Shown here: one piece after another, positions 1 through 8,883 of the stretch
Numbering within the stretch: the stretch's first letter is position 1
Layout: each line of letters opens with the position of its first letter
Source of the DNA: Pelargonium cotyledonis
Taxonomy: Eukaryota; Streptophyta; Magnoliopsida; Geraniales; Geraniaceae
NCBI GenBank assembly: GCA_036897625.1
Contig: JAYMTA010001164.1
Span: 1-21,421 of the forward strand
DNA length: 21,421 nt
Reading direction: 5' to 3'
The notes under the pieces: generated by a model
What the model was told of the DNA's origin: nothing
What the model saw: the letters and a program-made list of their open reading frames with translations, nothing else
Database searches by the model: none
Program-made: the position numbers and the translations under genes

Positions 1-49
1 TCAGACCTTGCGCAGAGATCAAGTTGATCTCAAGAATGTGCGTCTCCAT
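1..49 (-). CDS. C2-domain protein, N-terminal 16 codons (partial)
   Basis: Reading the minus strand from an ATG at 49-47 gives METHILEINLISAQGL, which runs off the left edge of the window without a stop. The pattern LEINLISAQGL is how plant small C2-domain proteins (SRC2/BAP-like, calcium-dependent membrane binding) begin: the first beta strand of the C2 domain, with the domain starting within a few residues of the initiator. The ATG is preceded on the minus strand by a CT-rich leader (about 50-85), typical of a plant 5'UTR. No signal peptide is seen. Only 16 residues are visible, so the family call rests on one short motif and the subfamily cannot be given. Another protein with a C2-like first strand is possible but less likely. 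Confidence 0.6.
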   Translation of the reverse strand, partial: METHILEINLISAQGL

Positions 50-456
50 CGATCTCAGAATCTCTCCCTCCCCTCTCTCTGTTTACGATCAAATTAAAGA
101 AAGAGAACCAGAGAACGATGGGGCAACTTTCTATAGAAAATGGGGCGGAAGGGTGGAGCACCGTCGCCGGCGGGGAAAGAAGGTGGAAAAAGCAGCGACC
201 ATATGTTCAGTGTTCGCCGGCGATGGAGAAATGAAATGTGGAGCGGTTTCTTGGTGTAATTAAAAGGGAAGGAAATTGCGCTGTCAATTTACGGAAATGG
301 CCTTAATCGTTACAGGGTCGGTTATGATGTGGGTATTTAGCTGCCACAACGTTACCGTTTCTATTTACTCCAGAATTTTGGTTTCATTTAATTTGCTAAT
401 ATCTTGGTCATCAAATTTCATTATTTGGATTATATATTCCAATAATTAAATATATA
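50..456. other. 5' leader and upstream region of the C2 gene
   Basis: This is non-coding as far as I can see. On the minus strand the part next to the ATG is CT/GA-rich (about 60-110) and fits a 5'UTR. The part from about 120 to 240 is GC-richer than the rest of the intergenic DNA and also fits leader or core promoter. No clear TATA box was found. From about 360 on it becomes AT-rich and meets the Helitron-like element. Confidence 0.4.
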
Positions 457-778
457 CTAGTTTATACACCCGTGCAATGCACATGTATTTTTAACGAATT
501 TAATAATTAATAATTTTTAAAAAAATACGTTTAATTAATGAATAATTTTATATAATAAATCATAACAACTGCAATAATGATATATATTTAAACTTTTAAA
601 ATTAAACTTTATTATAGTTTCAATTTTTTATTAATTATGATTTACTTGCCTTATATTACATTTAAGCTGATTTTATAATTATGTAAAAATATGTGTCAAA
701 TCTAAAAATTTGATGACGTGACGCTCTAATACACATTATAAACCTGTTTATTTGGTTTAGCTTTTATACTTGTATAGA
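457..778 (-). mobile_element. Non-autonomous Helitron-like element, both ends visible
   Basis: On the minus strand the element begins TCTATACAAGTATAAAAGC (from 778), preceded by A. It ends CTAG (460-457), followed by T. Helitrons start with TC, end with CTRR and insert between A and T, and all three conditions hold. Eleven bases before CTAG lies the near-palindrome GTGCATTGCAC, matching the 3' hairpin that Helitrons carry near their end. The plus-strand text ACACCCGTGCAATGCAC after ACTAG is a familiar plant repeat terminus. The element is 322 bp, AT-rich and has no ORF, so it would depend on RepHel enzymes encoded elsewhere. The hairpin's outer pairs are lost, which suggests an old copy. Confidence 0.62.
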
Positions 779-1441
779 TATACTTTCCCTCCGAATGTTA
801 AATTATATATGCTGCAAAATAATACTTATCATCATTCATATATGATCATTAATTTGAAGAATTTTGTGTGTGGTTAAACTCACCTTTCATTGTCAAACTA
901 TATATAAATTTAAATTGATAATTCTATTTTTTTTTAAAATAAAACTTAATTGATTTTTCAGCTATTCATCTCAATATATAAAGTCTAAATTTTTTATTGT
1001 TTTCTCAAATATAACTGACATATCGTAAGTTCTACTTAGTGTCATATTTTACATATGCACCCAACTAACTGAGATAAATTCAAAGTTAAAAAACATTTCT
1101 TTTCCCATCAATGGTGATGAAATTGTACAATATATGAATCAATGATGATTTTAAATATAGTTGAAGGATCAATCATGATTTGCGAGTATAATTTTATTTA
1201 AGGTTATGTTACGAACAAGCGATCTTAAATTTTTGATTCTTATAGTATCCAATTTCATCGTCTTTAATAAAAAAATTCTTAAACATTTGTTTTATCAGAA
1301 ATTTTGCAATCATCTTGAGCTCTATTTTTCTGAAATATCTTAATTTTATTAATTGAGCTCATATGCAAAATATTTATTTAAATAAAACTTAAATTATAAG
1401 TTAAATTTGAGAAAAAAAAAATATTTTGAGATTATCTCGTC
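779..1441. other. AT-rich intergenic DNA, no gene seen
   Basis: About 660 bases of strongly AT-rich sequence with stops in all frames. I see no coding similarity, RNA gene or clear element boundary. It separates the Helitron-like element from the LINE fragment. Confidence 0.5.
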
Positions 1442-1668
1442 AAGGCCGAATGGGAGGTTTCCAAGGTCTTGGATTTTGTGGTTGATGATATTAGAGCTTC
1501 GTTGGCTCAATTTTCTAGTGTTCGGGTTGTTTTCACAAGAAGGCAAGCAAGCAACCAATTGGTATTACATAAGACACAACTCATCTAACTTGCATGAAGG
1601 TGTTTAGGTAAATTGCATTTGTTGCATGACTCTTGAATTAATATGAATGAAGTTTTATTTTTTAAAGG
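1442..1668 (+). mobile_element. LINE 3' fragment with RNase H-like remnant
   Basis: Frame 1442-1591 reads through segments such as KVLDFVVDDIRASLAQF and VRVVFTRRQASNQLV before a TAA. That matches the end of the RNase H-like (RVT_3) domain of plant non-LTR retrotransposons. The family pattern there is a helix with a D-I/D-D-I core, then F-x-x-V-x-x-x-x-x-R-R-x-x-N-x-x-A-H. The following sequence ends in GAATTAATATGAATGAAGTTTTATTTTTT, the kind of T/A-rich 3' tail LINEs have. About 50 codons remain, with no start codon and no upstream domain, so this is a truncated dead copy. A host gene with the same domain is a weaker alternative. No target-site duplication was found. Confidence 0.45.
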
Positions 1669-1890
1669 TGCACTCACATATTTTTCTTTTTGGAGTAAAA
1701 TTAGAAATGGTATATTTCATATTACTTGCTAGGAACTTAGTACAACTTTTCTTCATCACTCTTGAGCCTTGTTCAAGAACTCAAATACAGTGGACATCCA
1801 AATGAGCCTCTTTGTTTAGATAATTTTTTCAGCAAATTTTGTTTGTTCCAAATTTCAATTTCCCTTGCAAACTATGATTGTTTCACTAAG

Positions 1891-1943
1891 CCATGTTAGG
1901 TCATGCGGTTTAAACATTTTGTATTCTCCTGGGTTCGAACCTC
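1891..1943 (+). repeat. Possible SINE: pol III A/B box pair
   Basis: A B-box-like GGTTCGAAC at 1932-1940 lies 35 bases after an A-box-like TAGGTCATGCGG at 1897-1908. The first matches the tRNA/SINE B-box consensus well, the second has about two mismatches. The spacing fits a tRNA-derived SINE promoter. The flanking sequence does not fold as a tRNA, and neither an element end nor a target-site duplication could be fixed. The true extent is unknown. Confidence 0.3.
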
Positions 1944-2216
1944 TTTACTCATGATGGCATGTGGTGTGATTATGGGTTAAAAATAGATAATTACCTTATG
2001 TAGCCGACGACACGCTTTGGTTAAGGTTCAGCTGGTTATAAGTTTAGAAAAATCGGGTGGAGGTGTGTGTTCCCTAGTGTGTTGTACACTCTATCTTTCA
2101 AGTGGTTGTGCGCAGACAAGGTAGGTTTAGGGTCACGATTTCTTGACACCATCTCAGTGTGTTGCAAAGTACACGACAATGATCATGATGAATTCAATGA
2201 AAGTCTTAAACGATCG

Positions 2217-2420
2217 CGAATGACATTTTTAAGATATTCAAAGGTGGCGAACTATGGATATGGAGGCAAGAGCTGTGAAGAGCACCTCTAAGAATGCAAA
2301 AAGAACTTTAAACTTTTTTAACGAATGCACAAAACATTTTAAGATATTCAAAAATAGAGAATGTGGATCTAAAAGCAAAGAACACGTTGAAAATCATGGA
2401 AAATAACTTTGAAATCTTCA
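2217..2420 (+). repeat. Diverged tandem repeat, about 110-bp period
   Basis: TTTTAAGATATTCAAA occurs at 2227-2242 and again at 2337-2352. Each copy is preceded by CGAATG and followed by a purine-rich AGAG/GTGGAT..AAAGC..GAA(G)AACAC-like stretch. The two copies are only partly alike. Shorter echoes (CTTCAACGAATGCAAAG, CTTCAACAACGTGCACA) follow up to about 2600. The origin is unknown. Confidence 0.4.
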
Positions 2421-2637
2421 ACAACGTGCACAACATTGTGAAGACATATTGCTTATCTTAGGCTTAGAATGTGTGTGTGGATCAATAGAAAATGTACGAC
2501 AAATGCGTAAAATGCCTTGACATTAATTTCTAGATCTTTGAGATCTTTGATGAACGTGAAGAACAAATTTGAACATCTTCAACGAATGCAAAGACCGACT
2601 TGAAGACTTGAAGACCTGAAGAACACACACATCTATA

Positions 2638-2661
2638 TTCTTCTTCTTCTTCTTCTTCTTC
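2638..2661 (+). repeat. (TTC)8 microsatellite
   Basis: Eight uninterrupted TTC units, followed by a TGT/TGC-rich tail. It is non-coding and possibly length-variable between individuals. Confidence 0.9.
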
Positions 2662-3242
2662 TGTTGTTGCTGCTTTCAACACGTTCCCGACAATAGAACC
2701 TATTGATGAGAAATTCTTGACATCGTCAAGGTAGAAATATATTGTTTCCGTTGGCCTACATCTTTTACAAATCTAAGTAATTAAACTACTACATAAGAAG
2801 AACACAAGTCAAGTGAAGATCTGTTGTTCACATGAATTCATCTCCAACGTGAGAATGAATGAATATGACTTAACAAAATATAATTCACAAGTATGTGAAT
2901 GTGTGTGAGAAAGATTTGTTCTTCAACTACTAAGGGGTATTTCAATGTGTAGCTATCTGATTCTGATTGATGGATAGAAGGTTAGAAACTACACACGTTG
3001 AGTCAAATATATATGATCCAGATGATTTTGAACTGAATGCTAAACTAAATATGAACTAGGTTTTGAACTAGATCGTTTGATGGACCGTAGACCGGATCTT
3101 GTTGGTTGCGGGGGAATTACATCTATGTATCAGTTTGGGCTGAACTGAGCCAATCGGAAAGGTTGGGCTTGCATTGAGCTAATTATATACCAAATGAACC
3201 ACCCAAAATGCACCTAATATTTTTATGTATCATGAAGGGGTT

Positions 3243-3348
3243 ATGGTTAGTGCTCTAGTGTTGATTCTTCCAGACTCCAATTGCCTTTTGTTTTGGAAAC
3301 TGGTGCTAGTAACCATGGGGTTGGTGTTGTGTTGATACACAATATTTA
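3243..3348 (+). pseudogene. Ty3-type retrotransposon RT/RNase H fragment
   Basis: From ATG 3243 the frame reads MVSALVLILPDSN. After a frame change near 3282 it continues PFVLETGASNHGVGVVLIH and stops at TAG 3347-3349. This corresponds to the junction of reverse transcriptase and RNase H in plant Ty3-type (Metaviridae) elements, where a P-V-L-x-L-P-D stretch is followed by P-F-x-x-E-T-D-A-S-x-x-G-x-G-x-V-L. The catalytic aspartate of the ETDAS motif reads glycine here. Only about 35 codons are recognisable, flanked on the right by poly(T) and unrelated sequence, so this is a small dead remnant. Confidence 0.55.
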
Positions 3349-3380
3349 GTTTTTTTTTTTTATATTTAAATTAATCATTA

Positions 3381-3412
3381 ATGCCATGTCAGAAAATCAT
3401 ATGCCACGTCAG
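3381..3412 (+). repeat. Short direct repeat ATGCCAYGTCAG
   Basis: ATGCCATGTCAG (3381-3392) and ATGCCACGTCAG (3401-3412) are 20 bases apart with one mismatch. They lie after a T12-13 run. Probably the edge of an old repeat; no function is shown. Confidence 0.4.
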
Positions 3413-3607
3413 AGAGAAACCTCAATCCTTGTAGCATGACATCTAAAGTCGTAGCCTATTCCATCATCTTGCTTGGGAGACATAACAAAATTCAGTTCAA
3501 GGAGACAAATTGCCTAGAAACTAGGTACCATGGTAGGATCATAAATTGAGCATGAACTTTGTGTCTTTAAGTAAATTAAATTTTCAAGAATCTAGCTCAA
3601 TCATACA

Positions 3608-3616
3608 TATATATAA
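3608..3616 (+). promoter_or_regulatory. TATA box of the GDSL lipase gene
   Basis: TATATATAA lies about 115 bases before the ATG at 3730. This would place the transcript start near 3640-3650 and leave a leader of about 85 bases. It is the best TATA-like match in the 150 bases upstream. Confidence 0.5.
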
Positions 3617-3729
3617 GGTATTGAAGATTTGATGCGCAAATAATGAGAGAACAATGTTACGTGTAGAATAGTGGAAGTAAATATCAATATAAGCACATAT
3701 TTGTTTATTATTGTTGTGATTCCGAAGAG

Positions 3730-5115
3730 ATGATTAGACTAGTTATTCTTGTTTTGTTATCCATTGTTGTCCCTTTGGGGTCACAACTAAAATTGGCCGT
3801 GTTGGCAAAACCGATAGATAAACCCATAGTACCGTGTCACTTTGTTTTCGGGGATTCCTTGGCTGACAATGGAAACAACAACGATCAAATTGCCGGATTC
3901 AAAGCTGATTTTTATCCCTACGGTATGGACTATCCCAAAGGCTCCACGGGAAGGTTTTCCAACGGACGTACTACTATCGATTTTATTGGTGCGTATACTT
4001 TTTTTTATACGTAACTACTCTCTCGACATATATTTATTGATACGTCTCTGATTATAATATCCCTCAACTGAATATTTCAAATTTTTTTTTTACAGAAGAG
4101 CATCTTGGCTTTCAAGAATCTAGTCCACCCTATTTATATTCGTTACATGCCAATATACTTAGAGGAGTGAATTATGCGTCGGGTGGATCTGGACTTCGCG
4201 ATGATACTGGATTTCCCGTAATTAAATATGAGTTTATAACGCAGAAAAATTATTATTATTATTATTATTTTCTTTTTGTATTGTATATATGAAGTGTTTA
4301 AGTTTGTGCGTGTATTAGGGTATTCGGAAAAGCTTTAACGAGCAGATCGATCATCACCGGACAATAGTCAAACACTTTCATAGCATATTAGGAGATGAAG
4401 TTGCATTGGACCTACTAGGCAAGTGCATATATTCAATTACGAGTGGCAGCAACGATTTCATCGCAAACTATTTCCTACCGATGTCCCAAACAAGTCTTAG
4501 GTTCACAATCGAACAATACGCCACTGTTCTCATCAAACAATACTCTCATTATTTAAAGGTAAGTGCGTACGTAGCATCATGCATGTTATTCTTTGTAGAG
4601 ATAATTACAAATAACTACTCTGTATTTGACATGCATATGTGTTTGTTGGTACGTAGTTCTTGTACAGGGAAGGAGCTCGAAAGATCGCGTTGTTCGGGCT
4701 AACACAGCTAGGGTGCACCCCGTTTGAAATAATAGCGCATACCGGTATAAATGGCACGGGTTGCGTGACGGAGATCAACAATGCTGCCGTGATATTCAAT
4801 AACAAGCTGGTGGAAGCTGTTGATGAGCTGAACGGAGATCTAGTGGATGCTAAGATCACATTTATAAATGCGTCTTCGGAGTTGATTAAGCTATTAGGTC
4901 CGATTGTGACAACTGCTACATGTTGTGAAGTAGAAGATGGTGCATTGGGTTGTATTCCATCAGGACCAACATGCACAAATAGGGACAAAGCTGTGTTTTT
5001 TGATGCTTTCCATCCCACAGAAGGGTCGAGCGTGGTGTTTGCGCGAATCGCTTTCAATGCTCGAGGTCCCGAGGATGCGTATCCCTACGATATTAGCCAA
5101 CTAGCTTATCTGTGA
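3730..5115 (+). CDS. GDSL esterase/lipase, secreted (4 exons)
   Basis: SGNH hydrolase of the plant GDSL family, expected to hydrolyse ester bonds of lipids, cutin-type or other acyl substrates outside the cell or in the secretory path. Exons 3730-3988, 4096-4217, 4319-4558 and 4657-5115 join in frame with GT..AG introns and give 359 residues, the usual family length. Residues 1-27 form a hydrophobic signal peptide. Block I is VFGDSLADNGNNN with the nucleophile Ser43. Block II is GVNYASGGSG (Gly116/117), block III is SGSND (Asn172), and block V DAFHPTE supplies Asp323 and His326, so all catalytic positions are present. The last acceptor (AG 4655-4656) has a weak pyrimidine tract but restores the expected LYREGARKIALFGL block. 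Many relatives have a further intron before the CC motif; none is needed here. The substrate cannot be told from sequence. Confidence 0.9.
4249..4269 (+). repeat. (ATT)7 microsatellite in GDSL intron 2
   Basis: Seven ATT units inside the second intron (4218-4318) of the GDSL gene, flanked by T-rich sequence. No effect on splicing signals is visible. Confidence 0.85.
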
Positions 5116-5672
5116 TCGATCGATACATGCATTTTAGTGTAATGATCTAATTATATATATATGTAATGTGGATTAATAATAATTAAGCCAGAAATATGAT
5201 CACGACTGAGCATCCGAATTGCCAGCTCTAGATTTGATGGACAAAAAGTTAAAGATGACAATGGAAACATATAACAATACTTTTGTTTAGAATGAGACTT
5301 GTATAGGTTCAAAAGATCCTTAAACAAAGTAGGATAACAGAACAAGTTCAAGTAGAGAAAAACATTACATTATATTACCATGATTGTAATTTGCAGATCA
5401 GACTTGTGAGGAGAGGCCTACAGTTGAAAATTCTAGGAGTTAAGTTAAGCACACAATAATCAATCTGAAAACATATATATCATCACATGAAAGAGATCTA
5501 ATCTGTAATTACTAACTAATAACATGTAAGATCACATTACTGAGCTGATATTGTATAGCTTTAGTTAACATTGGAATAACAATTTTAAGCTTCTTAATAT
5601 CATGAACATGGTTTATAAACAATTAAACACACACTTACCTGAATCATTCTTGTTCACTCCACCATCTCTCTT
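5116..5672. other. Convergent 3' ends; probable 3'UTR intron of the RLP
   Basis: No coding sequence. The GDSL 3'UTR enters from the left. On the minus strand, just past the RLP stop codon, CAG|GTAAGT (donor GT at 5638-5637) is a near-perfect splice donor. RLP genes of the EIX/Cf type often carry an intron in the 3'UTR. A possible acceptor, AGTAATTACAG, lies on the minus strand with its AG at about 5504. This splice is inferred only. Confidence 0.4.
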
Positions 5673-8600
5673 TTAATTGCGAAACTTTGATGCAAGGGCA
5701 AGAGCAATCCTATCCGTCATGCGGTCAAGGGAACGGATATAAGCATGCCCCCACATGATCCTACTCAGAAATATCCCACATGATACACAAAATCCTATCA
5801 CAAACCCAAATCCAATGCCTGCATCCAACAATATAATGTCAGAGCCATCTTTGCCTTTCTTGTCCTGCTTCACACCATCAGGAGTTGGTGCATCATCTCC
5901 GGGGCACTTACTTTGAAGAGGAACTCCGCATAAGGACGGATTACCCTCGTAGATGGAAGACTCGTTCAGAGTTTGGAGCTGATATCCAGAAGGGATTCTT
6001 CCCACCAAGTTGTTGAAAGATAAGTTCAAGTGGGACAAGAATGTCAATGAAGACAAGCTTTGACGAATAGGCCCCCACAGATTGTTGTGTGACAAATCAA
6101 ATGTTTCCAGCAATCTCAACTTTCCAATCTCCCCAGGGATCCTCCCGTCTAGCTGGTTTCTTGATATGTTCAAGATAGATAAACCAGAAAGGCTTACAAT
6201 CTCCTCAGGGATTCCTCCTGTTAGATAGTTTTCCGAAAGGTCGATGCTATTAACAAGCACAATAGTGTTGCTATATTCTAGATTTGTCCCTTTGGCCACC
6301 ACCACCATGTGCAGTTCCCCATTTGCATTTTCAGAAGTGTTGAAGCTGCTATTGCCATAAACCAAGGCACTTAAATTACCAAGGCAACTGGGAATAACCC
6401 CAGAAAGCATGTTCTGAGAAAGATCTAGTAAGTGTAGATTGTGCAGTCTGCATAATTGCCTAATTGGTGTGGGATATCTCCACCAAGCAAGTTTTCCCGA
6501 AGTCTTAGGATGTGAATATCCAATACTTGCTCTCCTATCCATAACGGCATGTTTCCTGATAATCTATTTTCTCCAAGATCAACAGTCTTCAAATCTGTAC
6601 ATTTGTGCAAGGAAGAAGGAATTTGTCCATCAAGATTGTTGTCACTCAATGCCAATATAATGAGGCCATGCAAGGACCCCAGAGAAGCGGGGATGCTACC
6701 AGATAGACTATAGCTTGATATGTCTATAATTGTCAATGACTGCAAATTACTCCAACAGTCAGGAAGCTCTCCGGAAAACTGATTTTTCCTAGGGGAAAGA
6801 ACTTCCAAGTCCATTAACTTGCATATAGACAATGGAATTGTGCCATTAAAATTATTCTCAGAAAGCTGCAATTCTTTCAACACTGGCATCAAATCACCAA
6901 TATCTTGGGGGATAGGACCTGGAAAAGAATTGCTGTCAAGTTGTAAGGTTGCATTGGTGGACCAAAGTGGAAAAGAGCCCTCGATGAGATTATGACGCAA
7001 GTCAATAGTGTACAACCTTTCATTTGGAAGTTCCAACTGGTGTGGCAGTTTCCCCTTGATTTGATTGTAAGATAGATACAAATATTCGAGTTGAAAAGCT
7101 AACATAGAAAACCATTCTTCAGGTATGGTGTCTGATATTCCAGCATTCGTTATGGTGACAGAGGTAAGTGAGCTCTGAACTTGAAGCCATACAGGAAACA
7201 AGGGACCTACTAGACAATTTTTCAGAGACAAAGTTTTGAGCCTAAAAGAGGGAACCCATTCATAGGGCACCTTGAAACCCAGGGGTCTAAATTTGGACAC
7301 TTGAGTGGTAGTAGCAAGAGCAAGGTTCTCCATTTTGGTGAGATTCATTAGATGGGATTCTGTTATGACACCTTCCCATGAATTTGCTTCCAAAGGCGTA
7401 TCACTATTCATATCATCCAAGTAATTTGCCGACAGATGGGCAGAGGAATAGACCCATTCATCTGGTTGTCAAAGAGCTGCAGTTCTTTCAAGAACGACAA
7501 GTTCCCAATTGATGCAGGAATCGAACCCCAAAACAAATTTACAGAAAGATCAAGAAACTGTAAGTTGTCAAGCAATCCTAAGGACTCAGGTAATTCTCCT
7601 ACAAGTTCATTGTGGCTTAGTTGCAGTGACAATAGGCTATTGTTGGGGCAAAGTGAGAAATCACTCAAGAATTCCTTAATCCCACCACTAAATTTGTTTC
7701 TTGAGAGTCCGCAATGGCTTACCCTCGGTAAATGACCGTCAAGGTAATTGTTTCCAGAAAAATCAAGGTATTCAAGATTAACCAAGTTGGTAAACTGGGG
7801 AGGGATGGGTCCCCTGAAAGAATTGTGGCTGAGATCAAGTTTGGTTAGGCTTGTGAGATTAAACAACCAAAGAGGCAACGAAGAATTGAGATCGTTGAAA
7901 GACATATCAAGAACCAGAATTGAAGTGAAATTAAGCCATGAATGAGACCCGTGCGGAAGGATCTCACCTTGGAGATAGCATGAGGGTAAATGCAACTCCA
8001 GTAGAGATGGAAGCATGCTCACCACTTGCACCCAATCTTTTCCAACAGAAGTGAGATCCACATATGCCAAATTAAGGTACTTTAAAGAAGAGAGACCTGA
8101 AATCCATGGAGCTTCTCTACTTGTAATATATTTAAAGACAAGTCTAGATACTGCAATTAAGATAAGTTTACAAGAGAAGGTGGGATGATCCCAGAAAATG
8201 AGGAATAAGAGAGATCAAGATACCTCAAATTCTTAAGCTCACCAAAGAAGTGTGGTATACTGGGATTCATTTCAAAGTTATTGAAGCTTAGGTCTAAATA
8301 CTTGAGATACTTCAAATGAAGAAGAGAAGAACTTATCTGACCACCCAAATTAGATCTTTCATAGGCAATCATCTCAACTTTGCTGATAGTGATATCCGAG
8401 TCGTTGAACTGAAAATAGTTGTGCAGGTTGAGCTTGATAACATGTCCTGATTTGCTGTCACAGTGAACCCCAGTCCAGTTGCAGCAATCAAGTTGTTCAT
8501 ACTCATCCCAAGAAGAAAGCCTACCAGAAGGATCTGTAAAACCTGCTCTCATGGCAACTAGTGCTTTTCGCTCCATCTCCCAACACTTCACATCAACATG

Positions 8601-8699
8601 ACAACCAAAATGTTTGACCTGAGAAACCATAAACAATAACATGAGCAGAAGCAAGCCAAAAGTGGAACGGCAAACGTTACTGCAACACCTCATGATCAC
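5673..8699 (-). pseudogene. EIX-like LRR receptor-like protein, broken
   Basis: Remnant of a plasma-membrane receptor-like protein without kinase, the class that senses fungal or other microbial patterns. From ATG 8699: a signal peptide (residues 1-33), then the LRRNT cap with CWEMERKALVAMRAGF and DCCNWTGVHCD, then a long series of LxxLxxLxLSxNxLxGxIP repeats. Next come an LRR C-cap (NPSLCGVPLQSKCPG), an acidic stretch, one membrane span (IILLDAGIGFGFVIGFCVSC) and a short tail WGHAYIRSLDRMTDR, which is EIX1/2-like. Similarity runs unbroken through four reading-frame segments. The breaks are a TAA stop at 8159-8157, a one-base-type frameshift near 8107, a frame change between about 7450 and 7390, and one near 6475-6450. 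A short in-frame loss of LRR sequence is likely around 7720 (HLPRVSHCGLSRN). The breaks fall inside repeats and lack splice signals, so introns do not explain them. Sequencing error cannot be excluded for single-base events. Confidence 0.85.
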
Positions 8700-8827
8700 A
8701 CTATCTTGTTAATGCCTCACAATTAATTACATACATATATAGATTAAATAAACATCATTCACTGGGTGGATATGCTAGCATGGACTTGGATTAAGCAGTC
8801 GTTGCCAAGCAATGTAGGGAGTCACAC

Positions 8828-8883
8828 GGCATTGACTTGACTTTGTTAACAAACTAATTAAGTCAATGCCACTGTTAACAGTG
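8828..8883 (-). promoter_or_regulatory. W-box cluster within an inverted repeat, RLP upstream
   Basis: TTGACT occurs at 8832-8837 and 8837-8842 on plus and at 8866-8861 on minus. These are three W-box cores (TTGAC[C/T], WRKY-binding) within 35 bases, about 130-165 bases upstream of the RLP start codon. The outer arms GGCATTGACTT (8828-8838) and AAGTCAATGCC (8860-8870) are a perfect 11-bp inverted repeat. Its loop contains the palindrome TTTGTTAACAAA (8842-8853). A second palindrome, CACTGTTAACAGTG, follows at 8870-8883. W-boxes suit a defence receptor; actual regulation is inferred. Confidence 0.5.

Larger units (their letters stand above)
1950..3242. other. Intergenic DNA, probably old retroelement debris
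   Basis: There is no supportable gene here. The longest open frame (2067-2291) has no recognisable family and no codon pattern I would trust. The part around 2930-3230 has the composition of an LTR or other retroelement leftover, and it lies directly before a Ty3-type coding fragment, but I could not fix LTR ends. The named repeats inside it are listed separately. Confidence 0.35.

Noticed and set aside
24..263. Plus-strand open frame of 79 codons
   Set aside because: It covers the leader and start of the minus-strand C2 gene. The product is of biased composition without a recognisable domain.
1897..1943. tRNA gene suggested by GGTTCGAAC
   Set aside because: No acceptor stem or anticodon arm can be formed around the box, so at most it is a SINE-type promoter.
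2067..2291. Plus-strand open frame of 74 codons
   Set aside because: No recognisable domain, overlaps the tandem repeat, and has no promoter or splice signals.
2638..2661. CRISPR-like or other structured array from the TTC run
   Set aside because: Simple trinucleotide microsatellite; no spacer structure, and the window is plant nuclear DNA.
4605..5057. Minus-strand open frame of 150 codons over the GDSL gene
   Set aside because: Shadow of the last GDSL exon, which has clear catalytic motifs on the plus strand.
7390..8160. Introns joining the RLP segments
   Set aside because: LRR similarity continues within a few bases across each break and no GT..AG pair removes just the broken part, so frame damage is the better reading.
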